A DNA stretch of 64,000 nucleotides from Rhynochetos jubatus (taxonomy: Eukaryota > Chordata > Aves > Eurypygiformes > Rhynochetidae): NCBI GenBank assembly GCA_027574665.1, contig CM050658.1:23634317-23698316 (forward strand), given 5' to 3'. The first letter of the stretch is position 1, and each line of letters starts with the position of its first letter. Positions 1 to 13,535 of the stretch are shown here, piece after piece. A model generated the notes under the pieces. The model did not search any database. It was not told the origin of the DNA and saw nothing but the letters and a program-made list of their open reading frames with translations. A program made the position numbers and the translations under genes.

Positions 1-37
1 ATTGAAGCTGTGAGCATTCTGGTCAAATACAACTGTT

Positions 38-43
38 AATAAA
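38..43 (+). terminator. Candidate polyadenylation signal at the window edge
   Basis: AATAAA is followed about 10-20 bases later by a G/T-rich stretch (TGTGGAGG), which fits a poly-A site. In human, HDAC11 lies upstream of FBLN2 on the same strand, so a 3' end here is plausible by synteny. The window shows no coding sequence to the left to confirm it, and AATAAA is common by chance. Confidence 0.2.
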
Positions 44-3000
44 CTCCTTTAATGTGGAGGAATGTAAAATGTCTCCTTTTTCCTCTTTCTTACGATGTGT
101 TAATCTGTTTGCTAAACTATCTTTATCTCTAAATTGGCCTTTTGACTCTTTGTGACTGGTTAAACCAAAGGATAGGATAGACTAGAAGGCCACTACTACC
201 TCTTGGGAAAACCCACTTGTATTTCCAGTAATGCAGAAAATATTCTTACAGTAATGTGGGTGAGAGGAGGATTGTGCCTTTGAATCTTACTGCCAGCAGG
301 AGCAGGAGGGTCTCCGTGCTAGCACGGGGAGCAGATGGGGGTGGGGGGGGACTGCATATCCTGAACTCCCCTGGTGAAATGGGGCACCCCGGCTACTAAT
401 TACTGATGTACATGGAGAGCAGTTCTGTAGTATGATCAGCCCCGTCTGCATGCTAAGCTCCTGCTTAACAGTGTCACAAGAATCCTCGCCTCTAAGCGAA
501 AGGTAAATGAGGTGAGTGTGTGCACGTGTGTCATACGACAAATACGGCATCACATTTTGCCTGTGCAAACATCTCTGTGCTGTGACGCCAACAGGGTTTT
601 TGTACCAGCAAAGACTATTCTTTTTTATATTAGAGCAGCATTAACCACGAAGGGAAAAAACCCCCCACATTTTTGAAAGCCAGTTCCAAGTTTATGCTGG
701 GCTGAAATGTCTTTCCATTGCTCAATAGCACGGCAAGCTGCTCTGGGATAAAGATGGAGCAATTTTTTGTTTAGCTCTCCAGGAGCAGAAGAAACTACAT
801 GTATTTTTCACAGCACATAAGGGTTTATGGGAAATGCTGACATGGTGATATCTGGCTGTCAAGGTTACAACAGCAGCTTCAGCACTTTTTGGACACACCT
901 CTCTGAAATACAACTGTTTACTGATTTGTCATCTTTGTCTTACAACAGAGAAGGGATAATTTTGTTTTGCACTTCAGGAATCTATGCAAGTAATCTCATC
1001 TCCTTATTTATTAATATAATGAGGTGTGATTTTCATACAAATATACTCAAACTGCAGCTACCAGCATGTCCCTCACCTTACAGGAGTAATGCCACCGACT
1101 GATATACCGATTTAATATTTTTATGGAGTTTATAGTAGTTTTCTTTCCCTACTTGGTACAGAAAACTGAGCATACTGTCCAGTATAATTTGTATTGTGTT
1201 ATAAAAAGCAACTAATTGGACATTAAATTCAGTTTGCAAAACAATGTTCCTAGTGCAACCAGTAATGCCCAACAAAATGTTTGCCAATTTACTGCACTGA
1301 CAGTTTGGCAGTTGGAATAGGGTAGTCGGTAGCAGAGCCATAGCACTTACCTTTGCTAAGGTTTTGAATGAGGATTATATATACTACATGCCTTGCAATC
1401 AGGTAGAGACAGACTGGAGGGTTGAGAAGAGAGGGCTGAGGCTCAGGCTAAGAAATGAATGAGACACTGTGGGAACTTGGGTAGAAACAGGGAAAGCTAA
1501 AGACAGAAATTCAGATCAGCCAGCAACAGATAAAATCCTTAAGGAGTGGTGCAAAGACTAGAAAGTAAGATTGGGACTAAGGCAGGGAAATGAGAGAACC
1601 GAATGAAGTCTCTCTTTTTGCTCTGTTAAAGCTTTTGCCAGTCAGTTTAAATAACTGTGGAGATCCTAACAGTGATGCTGAAAATCTAACAATCACCTGA
1701 ATTTTCACTAGTAATACTTTTTTGTTTTCATTGCTGAAAAAAACCTGTATTAAATTAAATTCAGTAATGGCCATGAAGGGAAAGAGAAATGCAGCTGAAC
1801 TGGAGGGTGTTCAGTCACTGACCATCTGTGTGGTAACTCGTGCTTACTAATGACACTTATTTTCTGGTTACTTCAACAAAGAAAGCACATCAGACACTTG
1901 AAGTCAAGTATCTGCTGCTGTTCTTCTGGTGAGAAACTTCAGGCTTTATGGAAGTTGCACATACTGTAACACAAGGGCATTAACACCTTGGTGAGAGGTG
2001 TGGCACAGCTGACAAACACTGCTGAGCCAGGCAGCCTAACCGATGTTATCTTAAAAAACCAACAAACAAGCAGGACAAGACATGCAATTCATTAAGTAAC
2101 CTCATATCATTTTCTGAGTTCCAAAAAAACGCCAGTTAGGAGTCGTTTCATTAAAAGAAATCCTGTGGTTCGCACCACAGAGGCAACAGGACTGTAACTT
2201 CTCAGGCAGCGCAAGAAGAGCTAGCCGTAGTGCAGCGTCAGCTGGTGCCTGTGGATCATCTGCATCGGGTGTGAGTATGCTGGCGTACAGCTTTCTGTCT
2301 GACTGCATCGGGACAGTTACTTTGCAAATCCTAAATGCATGCAAATAACTTGTTCAGGTGAGTTTCAGAAGCCATACAGCCTCGAGTGCACGTTACAGAT
2401 GCCGGCTCATGGTCCCCTCCCCTGCGCCTTCAATGAGCCTGGCAGGGGCTGGAGCAGCCTCAGCTGCTTCGACTTCTAAAACCACAGTCGCTGCTTCCTC
2501 AGAGGGTGACTAGTCAATTCCAATATTCTGTGGGTAGTTAGTGAAATTAGGTGTTTGGAAAAACTTGATAATATGAAAGTATACTGGAACATTTCTTGGA
2601 GCAGACTGCTGCATTACTCATGCATCATTAATTCTCAAAATATTAAGGAAACATTTCTTAATATTGGGCCCTATTCCGTTAAAGAGATACAAAACAGCTT
2701 GCTGAGTTTAAACCATGATGCAAAATGTGCCATCGGCTGAGCAGATCCGCTGTGTAAGGGTAGGTAGGAAACCAGAGTGGGACTGTTGGTGAAGAAGAGA
2801 CTTGTTGGGCTTAGACAGAGCGCTTTGGATTTTCTGTTATGCACTGTAGTGTGCATGTTTTATTAGCCCAGAACTGCAATATCTCATTGTTAGTGCTTGC
2901 TCCTATATAGGATTTTCTGTTGTCACAGCGGACCAATTTCATGCTCTGTTCAGCATTCCTTGTATAACTGAAACCACTACTAACTTTGCCTGCAAGCCTG

Positions 3001-4342
3001 AGTTTGGAGAGAATGCAGCCTTAGTACTAATGGCATTGGGACTGCATTCATTAGCTCTGTCTTTTAGTTTCTGCCATTCCAGCAAGATTCTCCTCTTTTC
3101 CAGGCTTAGAGCTGCCCTGGCATTTTCACTGAATTCGTTATTACCATGCCAGAAGTGCAAACAGAACTTCGAGTGAGCCTCGTTTCCCCCCTCCTCTATG
3201 CTGGTACATAATAATGTTACCTCCTGTTTTATTGCTCATGTCCCAGCCTCTGTGAAACTGATAATTGTGCATAATGCTTTGTAGCTGGAAAAAGTTTGGA
3301 GCATGTCAGCAACCAACTGCTTTCTTAAGTTATTTTTCTGGATGGGTGATGCTCTGCCCTGCATTTTAAGGTTGTCTATTAAGATGGAGCATGGAATTGG
3401 TAGGTTGCAGAATGGACCCCAGGCAGCGGCTGGTCTGAGCTCAGCATGGGTTCCCACTACCCCACGCCTCTGCCCACAGCCCCTGAAGATCTGTGCTTGC
3501 AGAGGAGGAGGTGGCACCCCATGCCTGACAGTTTCATCCATTGGCATTTTTCATTTGGCCCGAGCTGATGGGAATAGCTGACCAGAGACTGTTTCTGCCT
3601 TTTTATCACTTTCCAAAACCTCTATCTTGTTGCTCCTGGGCTCTTAACCTCCCCTGGTCAACCTGGCTGTCAGGGTGACTTTTTCAGTGCAAGATGACTT
3701 ACCACAGCTAGCTCATTTTCTAAGGTTTCTGAGTATGAATAGTGTAATAGTTCATGGCTGTCTCCATTAATGAACCTTTATTAGTTGGTTTGTAGGTAGA
3801 CACTTCTCAAATTACAGCCCATCATGGACATAGAAGGCTACAAAAGGGACAAGGACCTTATATCCAAATAGGGGAAATGAGATAAAGAGGAATAGTGTAA
3901 TGCCCGGGATGCCGGGAGAAGGTCTGCAGTATGCGTGGTTTGCCAGACACTGCCTGTCTTCCCACTGGGCAAAGAGTGGAGCACTTCTGCCTTTGGGATC
4001 CGCTTAGGATGCAACCATTGATTTATGCAGACCCAAACATCCCTGTAAAGAAATGCTCTGAATGCATATTATCTTTTTGCGCTAAACAGAAATTGGTCTC
4101 TAAGCATCCCCCTATTTTCCATGGGACTGCTCAGCAGGGGCCAGATGCAAACTCCTGCTAACTTGAACTCCCTGAGCTCTGATGGGGCCTCTGGTTTGGA
4201 CAGTGCAGAAGCAGGAAGGAGCATGGAGTAGGACAGGTTGGATAAGCCCTGTAATTCCTTCAGCAGCAGAGTGAAATTCACTGTAAAAATTTATCAGCTT
4301 CACTTGCCCTTGCATACAGAAGAGTTTTATCTTGGAGAGTCC

Positions 4343-4359
4343 TTTTTTTTTTTTTTTTT
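4343..4359. repeat. 17-base T homopolymer
   Basis: A simple T run in intergenic DNA. Nothing recognisable is attached to it. Confidence 0.9.
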
Positions 4360-6785
4360 GTCTATTTTAGTGAATTATTTCAGATACTACTGCTGGCTAT
4401 ATGCACAAATTTGAAAGGAAACAATATATCTGCTTTTGGAAGCTGATGGTTCTTTGTCATGGAACTGATTTCTTGAAACAAACCCAGTTTTCTATTTAAT
4501 CTCTCTCATTTCTCTTTTCTGTATTATGCAAAGTAGTTCTTTACAGAAATTATGCTCTTGTGTATAATGTAAAAGGTAGACTTTAAATAAGAAGACATTT
4601 TTGGCAGGCTATAAGATGGAATTTGATAAGGTGAGCTCTGGGGAGTTGCTGGTTTGGGAAGCGCAGTGAGGGAAGGTAGGCCAAACTGTCTGTCGTTTCA
4701 GTGCCCGTGCTAGGAAGCCCCAGTGGCAGGGGGGGTTACAGGAGCCTTGAAACAACCCTCTGCACATTTAAAACTTGTCAGTATTGATGGAACAACAGAA
4801 GGATAAAGTGAGAGACTTTCATGTGCACTTTGAAGTGGGGGGAGGCTGTACAACACCACTCGATAAGCTAGGAAATTCAATTGCTGTTTTTCAGCAATTT
4901 TCTCATCTCCGGCACGTCAGGTGGGTGTTAATGCTTTCAAGTTGTTACCACCACAGGGACTCGCTGTGAAGAACAAAAAAGTCAAAGCGCGGCATCAACT
5001 GCAGCCAAGCCTCAAGGAGCTCAAGGGACAGCAGGCACCGAGCGGTGCAGGATTGCTGCTGGAAGGGAGCCTGCGATCTGCAACAGTCCGTCATCGCCCA
5101 TGGTGGAAGAAAGGAGAAAAGAGAAATACAAATAGCAGTGGAAGCAGTAACATAAACATTTTACAAAGGAGGTCAAAATGGCTTTATTATTTTTATCAGT
5201 TGGATTAGAGTGAAAAATGAGATATGCTCAGAGTGTTTTTGCAAATATCTAGCAGGTCTGTGGCTACGAACTGCTAGGTTTGATGCAACACTAGTACTTG
5301 GGAAGTGGTAAATTACACACGTATCTCCTAGACATGTGAGCTCAGCTTGGAGTGTTAAATGGCTGTTCTAGTATTTCCTTAGCAAAGACAGCTACCTTGT
5401 TTTTCTCATTAGCTTTTCCAAGCAGCACTCCTTCCTTTCCCACCTTCTCTCTGATGAGCTCAGAGGCTGTTGAACATACCCAAACACAGGTTTTTTCCAT
5501 GTCCCAGGAGCTGGCTTAGTCATTTAATGATTTTATATACCTATATCTACATATCTTTTCCTTCACGGAAAAGGTGTGCTATTCTGACATTATTCAAGTT
5601 AAAGGCATGATCCTGTTGAACCACCCAGGGGATTAGTTAACCTGCAGAAATTCCTAAGGAAAACTGTCGAAACCAAAGCTCGAGGTGGCCATTGGACCTG
5701 CCCTGTTTCTGCATGTCAGGTTGCCCTGGGCTCCAGGGAGGCATCTGTGGCACCCCACTGTCACCCTGGGCAGTGATTGGCCCACGTAATGCCTGAGTCA
5801 GACTGGGGACATCTAGTAGCTATGGAGGTTGCTTCTCCTCTCCAGCATTTTTCCTGGTTGCTGGAGCAGGACACGCACTCTCACTGTTCAGTTGCAGGAA
5901 TAATATTCGTACTTGGTTTCTGTGTGGCAACACTGGACCCAAGACAGCCTGCTCAGAACATCAATGCCTTGAGGCTACGAGTCCTGAGTCGGCTTCAGGA
6001 AACACTTCCAGTCATACTTGATGGCCTTCCCTCTCCAAAGCTTCTGCTTAGCAGAAAGGTACCACATCTTACCTGAAAAGAGGAAAATCAAGATGATATT
6101 CACCTAAGTTTTTCTTTGGTATTTACCAAGGATCAACAAGTTACCAATCAGGCTAGCTGTAATATGGACAATTTTGAGCATAAACATAGTTCACCTAACC
6201 CCCACACTGCACTTAAAAGGTGCCAGTAAGGATGAAGTATAAATAAGCTCACCATTAAGCTAATGAGACCCATATGCTTGTGCAGTCAAATAAAAGTGAG
6301 CTAAATGTATTGAAGAACCATAAAGCAGATGAACAAACCATGACAGACATCCTGAAATCATGTTTAAAATGCAAATATTGATATTTCTCACACTTTTTTC
6401 CCATATGTAAATGATACCTAAATAAGGCATCTGGTAGAAGAGAACATATTTTTGCCTTTGAGCTCATACTCAAATGAATGAAGCAATCCCAACTTGAAAA
6501 AATATCTACAGGCTGCTACAGTTACTGGAGACTGCAGACAGTTGGGAGTCACAGACAAAACTTGCCATCATGATGGAAGCTGTGCCTGAAAGTAATTTGT
6601 ATCCAAATCTGCACAAATTCATCTGAGAATTCTTTTCCTAAAAATGTAAGCGGCACAGTTTTCTCCTGGGATGAAACTGCAAATGTTGGGTTTGGGGAAT
6701 CCAGAAATAGTTGCAGTCAGAAATCACTTCAATATGAGATCCTCTTTCTTTGATTTTGTTTCCATTTTACTTACACAGAAGAAAC

Positions 6786-6801
6786 AAAAAAAAAAAAAAA
6801 A
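6786..6801. repeat. 16-base A homopolymer
   Basis: A simple A run followed by AGAGAAAGAAA in intergenic DNA. Shorter 13-14 base A or T runs also occur near 9195, 23511, 49701 and 56461. Confidence 0.9.
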
Positions 6802-7495
6802 GAGAAAGAAACCCACTTTTTATGAACTTGATATTAATTTTTCAGGAAAGGTGTATCTCAGGAAGAATTTTCCTTCCTTTGCTAATGGTTTAGGTTACTT
6901 GTTGCTATGCACTTGCTCTTCTAGCTGCTGCTGTCACCAGCACTTACTGCTTTGCAGGTCTGACAGACCAGTCCATCTTTCCCACCAGTGATGCCATTTA
7001 ATTGTGCAAATTATGTCTTAGAAATACTTCTGGCAGAGGGCTACAAGTGTCAGGCTACCCTCCAGGGAAAACATGTCCAGATTCCTCTCCTTTCCTTTAA
7101 AGGTGCTACTTGGAATCGGTGTAGCTACCAACTTGTGTGGGATGGATGAGCCCTCCTGCTTGCTGAGATGTGAGGATGGAGCTTGCCGTTATGCGGAGTG
7201 TGTGTGTTATTATAGCATATGCTCTCGGGTGCTGATGTTTATGATTAAGAGCAAGGTAACCAAATTGTGCATTTGGGGCCAATTCAAAAGGAGGTCAGGG
7301 AAGAAGCTCTACATGGTGGTGGTGGCTGCTTAGGCTGAAGAAGAGGGTTCTTGGTCAGCGCTATATTCACATGCTTGTGTAATGGATGCCATCTTGCCCA
7401 GTGATACCAGGGATTGCACTGGGAACTAGCATGAACTTAGCATCAGAAAGTCTTCTTGCAATATACTTTATATATCATAACGTATATGTCATATA

Positions 7496-7518
7496 CCGGG
7501 CATATATCATATGCCTGG
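7496..7518. repeat. Short tight hairpin, 10-bp arms with one G-T pair
   Basis: The arms CCGGGCATAT (7496-7505) and ATATGCCTGG (7509-7518) are separated by only three bases, within an AT-rich stretch of alternating TA words. Probably a local palindrome with no assigned role. Confidence 0.65.
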
Positions 7519-9854
7519 GTCACTGGGGCAAGTGTGTCATACTAAATGTTTGGCTCAATGGCAGTCAGATGTGTTTTCTTACCTGCTTTTCATATATACA
7601 TTTTTGCCTTTTACTGATATCCTTATTTTTCTGACTGCCCTTTCAGGGTGCAGAAAGAAGAAATACGCCCTTTTCCTTGGCTTCCTTTCAGACTACCTTC
7701 CTGAAAGCCAAAAAGCTGTGAATATTCATCACATTTAGTTTAATTCATAATGCAATCTCAGATGGAAGGCTTAAATATCCAGCAGGTACTGACAAACTGT
7801 CAGCAATGGACACTTCACCAGTGCAATCTGTGTGTACCCAATTGACGCAGAGCAGCAAAAGATGTAAATGCTTGGAAAAGACACACGGATTTTAACAAAA
7901 CACTGTTTCAGACTGGTAGCTAAAAGTTTACAGTCTTTCTCTCTGCACCTTGAAGTGGAAAGGTATAGCACAAAAACTATGAAATGACAAGAACTGAGGC
8001 CAGAACTGGGAAAGTGAGTGTAGATGTACTAGAGCTATGCTAGTTAACACCAACTAAGGATTTGGCTTTCAGCTTCCATGTAGTATCAGATTACACAAGT
8101 TTGTTGTGGTTGTTGTGGGTTTTGTTTTGTTTTTATCTCCAGGTCTGCTGTTACGGGATTTGACTGCATTGCAACATCTCCAGCTAGAAGCCTAAGACCC
8201 TGCTGAAAAGGTTTTGTTGTGGTCCATATAATATCTGTAACATGACTGAAATGTAACCTAGCATTTGCAGTTAGAGAGGGTGCCCTAAGTGTAATGTAAC
8301 TGTTGATTATCCAACACTTCTACAGCTGAAGCGTGGTTCTGTCATGTGCTGGCATCATCTGCCAGGCTATTACATGCCACAAATGACAACTTCCTTCCCT
8401 TGTATCATATTGTAAATGCATTAATAGTTCACAACTGTAGCTCCTATCTTGCTTAGCTGATGAAAGCAAATCCCTGTCCTCCAGATAAACTGATTAAAAT
8501 GGGAGTGCCATTACTGATTCACCAGGACTAAAGCAAAGGCTTATTCTATGATTCAACATTGAGGAAAATAGTTCTATTTTCCTCTTTCTTCTCACTAACC
8601 AAAAAGGTTCAGTTTGGAAGATCATATTAACCACCCTCATGAGATGCACCATATGTCTTAGTCTCTTTTAATTACTGTAGCCTTTACAATCTCAGATAAA
8701 TGTCATACTTAGTGCTTTGTTTTACAATTAAAATTCTTCTTTGGGGAGATTTAAAGATCTTTTTCTCTCGTCATCTGTGAAATATAAAGGAGAACTTCAA
8801 ATTTACATTACTATGGGCAAACAACAGTTCTGTTTGGAAAACAAACTTTAAACTATTATTACATCAAGATGCTTTTTATTAAATGCTGTGTTGATGCCAC
8901 ATAACAACAATGTAGGAGATACAAGACGTTTTCTCTCCCTCTTCAGTGGTGCCTAGCGTAAGCCAAAGCATCGGTTTATTATTTGAAGATAAAGGTCTAC
9001 ACAAAAAAAAAAGAAGACAGTATCAGCCTAGGTACATGTTTTTAAGATCTAAGTTTTAAGGACTAAGCATGAATTTACATCTTGAGCAGACTTCTGGTAA
9101 CTGCTGAAGAACTCGAATCTATTCACAGCTCTCTCCCACTCCTCAAACCCACACATACTTTCCACAAAGTGCTTGCACACAGATATGTCTCATTAAAAAA
9201 AAAAAAAATCATTTCTTAAATAACAGCAAGCTTAAATTTAGCCCTTCTGAACCGCATGTGGAGATTGTTAAAGGTCTGCTGGAAAACTTTATGTGAGGCA
9301 GTGCCTGGGTGCAGGGATGGAAATGTGAGTTTCTCTGCCATCGGGTTTGGCTCTGGAGGATCTCAGAGCTGTTCCCAGGCGCTGATTACACACCATAGCT
9401 CCCCTGTAAGACAAATATAGGATTAACAACACCTAACACATACCACCTCGGGGTGAAATTCAACAGCGGGGTAAGTAAAGGTGAGCCTGAGCTGCCCACG
9501 ACAGGAGGTGCAGGCTGGTGGGGTACCAGCCGCTGGGTGGGCTTCACCCAAAATTGTGAGGAGCTGCAGCTACTCTTGTCACAAACGCCATGAGGTTCTC
9601 TCTCCATGGCAATAATTTTCAACTACTTTGTTTTATGGTGCTTTATGCAGATAACGCTTCAGAGGGAAATATTATGTTTTCCTGTTTCTGGCTGGTGCTT
9701 CCTGTGTGTTGCAGAAGCTGTCAGCAGTCTTGGGGTAAATTAAATTAACTTATTGCTGATGAAAATAGAGTGGGTCAGAACCAAAAAAACTAAAGCACCT
9801 TCCTCCTCCTCGTCTCTCCTGCCTGGGTGTCACGGGGCTGATTGCTCACGCTTC

Positions 9855-10113
9855 TTTCCTCACGGCCCTGAGGCGTTTTAACCTTCCTTAACCCCGCTCT
9901 CCTCAGCGGCACTGCCCGGTTCCCCGGAGGGGCTGGGGCGGGGCCAGCGCAGAGGCGCCGGCAGTGTCTCCTCACACAGGCAGCCCCCCCAGCCTTACTA
10001 CGAACACGCAGTACAAGGAGGAACAAGGAAAAAAAACCGGAGTTTGTGGGGAAACCTTAAGAAGCAAAAGCCACTGCTCTTCTCCAAAGGGGTTTCAGAA
10101 GCAGAGAGCAGAG
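9855..10113 (+). promoter_or_regulatory. Small GC-rich patch with GC box and downstream splice donor (possible alternative promoter and first exon)
   Basis: About 9855-9970 has more CpG than its flanks and contains the GC box GGGGCGGGGCC (9935-9945). About 170 bases downstream is a consensus donor, CAGAG|GTGAGT, with the exon side ending at 10113. A GC box, CpG cluster and donor in the same order as at the main promoter could mean an upstream alternative first exon of FBLN2 or a non-coding RNA. No TATA box is visible. This is inference from local signals only. Confidence 0.3.
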
Positions 10114-12619
10114 GTGAGTACCAGGAGCCGAGTAGGACTGGTGCAGCTCCCCAGCCCCTCCGCAGAGGTACACTCTCCCCACTCCTGTTTCTGTTATTTT
10201 ATGCAGGAGGAGCTGTAAGTACAAGTCATTCATCTTGGGAGACCGTCCCCCTGCTTATCCTTCTTTTCCTTGGCCAGAAACTCTCCCCCGTGGCCATTGC
10301 TCCCGCGCGTTCCCATTGCTGCCTGGGAACTTCCTCCGGACACCACCCCAGGGAAGGTGTTGGGAAAACAGACCAGGCTGCTGCAAGTCAGAACCTCACT
10401 GCAGAGGGGTTCTTTTGTTTCAGTTTTTGGTTTTGTTGTTTTTTTTTTTTTTTTTTTCTTTCTGATGGTTATAAAACCAACAGGCCACATTTTTCATTCT
10501 CCCTGGCATTGTTAAGGAGAAGCAGGGATATAGGGATATCCCTGAACGGTTTACATCTGTGTTCTGAATCTTGAAGAAAACATCCAGCCAAATTTTGGGA
10601 GGGAAACTGGAGACAGCTGTGAAAGGGGCGTTGCTGCTGTCTGTTTTACAGGGTCATCTATTCCTTTCAGTAGAACAGAGGAGCCATGTCCAAGGCACTC
10701 CTGAGTTGGCCTGTCAGTATGAACTAACCAGGGCCACATAGTATTGCACCCTCGTTACTTTCCTATATAGCAGCATCCATAAATCCAGCAAAGAAATATG
10801 TGCTGTAAAAGGAATGCCTATTGCATGGATCCAGCTTCAAAACTGCTGTCTCAGCTATGGTGGAAAAAAAGAAAAGGAAACAGTTGGATTTTCTAGGGCA
10901 GGTTACACTGGGACTAGATATCATCCATCTCTTAGAACTGAGATGATATTGTGTGAACTAGGTATATTTGTGCAGGATGACATCTCCAAATAGTCCCTGT
11001 GGGGCTCATGAGCTGGTTTTGCTAAGAACTTGGCTAACTGCATGTCTGTGCTGCCCAACAATGGGGATGTTTCGCCTCACTAGATGATAACTTTCACATG
11101 TTGTTAGACATCCGTCATGGCAGAAGTCAGTACTAACCGGCTCACATGGCCTTCAGCTTTCCAAGATTTAGTCATCAGACCTCTAGGCTGATTCAAGTTT
11201 TTATTAACTCCACACCTTACCCAGTTTGGGAAGCCTCTAATATGAGGTCTTTCTCCTGGCTGGAGGAGAGAGATGGTCTGCTGGCACTTTGTGACAGTCA
11301 CCCATTTCCTTACAGCAGTGAAAACACAATTTCATTTTTCTTTGAATCATTTGCATTTTAAAACAAGGAAATCAGCAATGACAATTGCATACTAAATAAC
11401 AGTAAGTTAGTTTCTAACACACTTGATTTATTTTATTATAATGTCAGTTTTCTGTGGAAAAGGTGCTGAAAGCCTGAGGTTGATGCTTTTACTAGAGAAT
11501 AGCTTTGGGGGAAAAAATTGGAAGTGAGCATTCTGGTGGTGGCCACTGCCTGGTGATTTTAGTGGTAAAACCAGTCGCCTGTGCCGCATCCATCCCTGTT
11601 ACTGGAGGGCAGAACCAGGTGGTGTAGCACAGCTTTGCTAGCCTCATGGCTGGATCCGTGTACAGACTCGGGCAGCTTCTCTGATGCTCTAATGATAATG
11701 GCTCGTAATATCTCCCGAAAGGTGGTATGGCAAGGAATTACCTGTCACGCTCCTTTGGGATAGCAGGCAGTGTCAAACAGCAGCTTGTGTACAAGGTAGC
11801 TTTGTGACATTTGGGGAAATAGCCGTTGTGGTAGTTTATTTGCATAGTAGATATTTATTACGAATGCAGGGTGTTAGCAGGGTTTGGACCCTGCATTCTT
11901 GGCCTCAAAGCAAATATTTTTATTTGAGCCATCTACTAGAGGAAAGCAATGATCCGTGGCAAGTAGTTACAAGGGTTTATGCACGTCTTTGTGCTGGAGA
12001 GTTGAGAACTGTGGAAGGCTTAAACAGTGTTTCCCTCTGCATTTGTGAGCATTAAACATGAGCTAAAGGTAGTCTTATTTCTGATTCTAGCTGATTTTGA
12101 AGGGCTGTATGTTTCTGGCAATTTTCTGGTACTGGGGAGTGGGCAAAGGCAGTGGGCAACTCCAGACAGCAAAGCAGGAACTTGGGAAATGAAACTTCCT
12201 GTGAGTCAAATGTAGAAATATCACTCTCAAAATGCTCAGGTACAGATCCTGTGAGATGAACTGGTGTGACTGGGGGAAAAAGGCGACTCTGCTGGCTCAC
12301 TGCACATTTGTATGGATGTCCGATTTGAGCCACTACTGCATAACCAGAAATCAGTCCCAACTGAAGTGTGTCTGACGTGCTCAGCCAGGGTTTCTTTGGA
12401 ACTTTACATGTGACAAAATGAAGGTAACAAGCCCCGGAACAAGGCATGTTGTATCTGTTTCTATGCCTGTGGGGTAAAGAAAGAGCTCAGCTTGGCAGAG
12501 GTTTTGTCTCAGTAGCATTTGCGGTTCGAAAGGTCATCAGTGAGGTGACGTTTGCTGACATCAGGTGCTGATTTCTGAGTGCCATGCTTTCCAATGCACA
12601 CTCACTGATGGTGAAAGAG
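10114..12619. other. Non-coding DNA between the GC-rich patch and the CR1 element
   Basis: Nothing is recognisable apart from the T run at 10439-10457. The open frames here overlap each other on both strands and run through homopolymers, as expected of chance ORFs. Confidence 0.7.
10439..10457. repeat. 19-base T homopolymer
   Basis: A T run after a GTTTTGTTGTT lead-in. It produces long Phe or Lys runs in several chance reading frames here, which shows those frames are not genes. Confidence 0.9.
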
Positions 12620-13535
12620 TTCACAGATTCACAGTGTTAGGGGTTGGAAGGGACCTCTAGAGATCATCTAGTCCAACCCCCCTGCCAGAGCAGGATCACC
12701 TAGAGCAGATCCCACAGGAACAAGTCCGGACGGCTTTGGAAAGTTGCCAGAGAAGGAGACTCCCCCACCTCTCTGGGCAGCCTGACCCAGTGCTCTGTCA
12801 CCCTCACAGGGAAGAAGGGTTTCCTCATGTTCAGGTTGAACCTTCTGTTTGCCAGTTTAGGGCCACTGCCCCTCGTCCTGTCACTGGACACCACTGAGAA
12901 GAGCCTGGCCCCATCCTCCTGACACCCACCCTTCAGATATTGATCAGCATTGATAAGATCCCCCTCAGCCTCCTCTTCTCCAAGCTGAACAGACCCAGCT
13001 CTCTCAGCCTTTCCTCATACAGAAGGTGCTGCAGGCCCTCCATCATCTCAGTGGCCCTGCGCTGGACCCTCTCCAGTAGCTCCTTGTCCTTCTGGAGCTG
13101 AGGAGCCCAGAACTGGACACAGCACTCCAGGGGAGGCCTCACCAGCACAGAGCAGGGGGGATGAGAACTTCCCTCGACCTGCTGGCCACGCTCTTCTTAA
13201 CACATCCCAGGATGCCACTGGCCTTCTTGGCCGCGAGGGCACACTGTTGGTTCATGGTCACCCTGTTGTCCACTAGGACTCCAAGGTCCTTTTCCCCAGA
13301 GCTGCCCTCCAACAGATCAGCCCCCAACCTGTACTGGAACACAGGGTTGTTCTTTCCCAGGTGCAGCACTTTACACTTGCCCTTATTGAATTGCATTCGA
13401 TGTCTCCCTGCCCAGCTCTCCAGCCTGTCCAGGTCACGCTGGATGGCAGCACGGCCTTCTGGTGTGCCACTCCTGGCAGCCACTCCTCCCAGTTTGGTGT
13501 GGTCAGCAAACTTGCTGAGAGGACATTCTGTCCCA
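12620..13535 (-). mobile_element. CR1-family LINE, 5'-truncated 3' end (reverse transcriptase C-terminus), antisense to FBLN2
   Basis: Read on the minus strand, the element encodes the C-terminal part of a CR1 reverse transcriptase. Recognisable motifs are [96 protein letters not shown] and VRVTEHWVRLPREV. These lie in three different frames (pieces ending near 13139, 12933 and 12700), so there are at least two frameshifts and the copy is dead. Its 3' end at about 12620 has the typical CR1 block, seen on the + strand as GGTTGGAAGGGACCTCTAG. The 5' limit was estimated from where coding similarity fades. Confidence 0.92.

Larger units (their letters stand above)
44..9854. other. Intergenic DNA upstream of FBLN2
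   Basis: I see no coding region here. All open frames are under about 110 codons, lack family motifs and do not fit a splice-site pattern. The stretch is AT-rich and CpG-poor with poly-A/T tracts and one hairpin. A patch at about 2170-2310 keeps more CpG than its surroundings and has an open minus-strand frame (2102-2344, 80 codons) that I do not recognise. Confidence 0.7.

Noticed and set aside
6671..6991. 106-codon + strand frame with a Lys-rich run
   Set aside because: The Lys run is the 16-A tract. No other coding signal.
8540..8556. TTCTATGATTC resembling the CR1 terminal repeat
   Set aside because: No CR1 sequence precedes it. The octamer is common by chance.
10044..10574. 176-codon + strand open frame
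   Set aside because: It runs through a 19-T homopolymer giving a long Phe run, overlaps other frames on both strands, and has no recognisable domain.
12518..12535. GGTTCGAAAGG resembling a tRNA B box
   Set aside because: No acceptor or anticodon stem can be drawn around it and no A box lies at the right distance.
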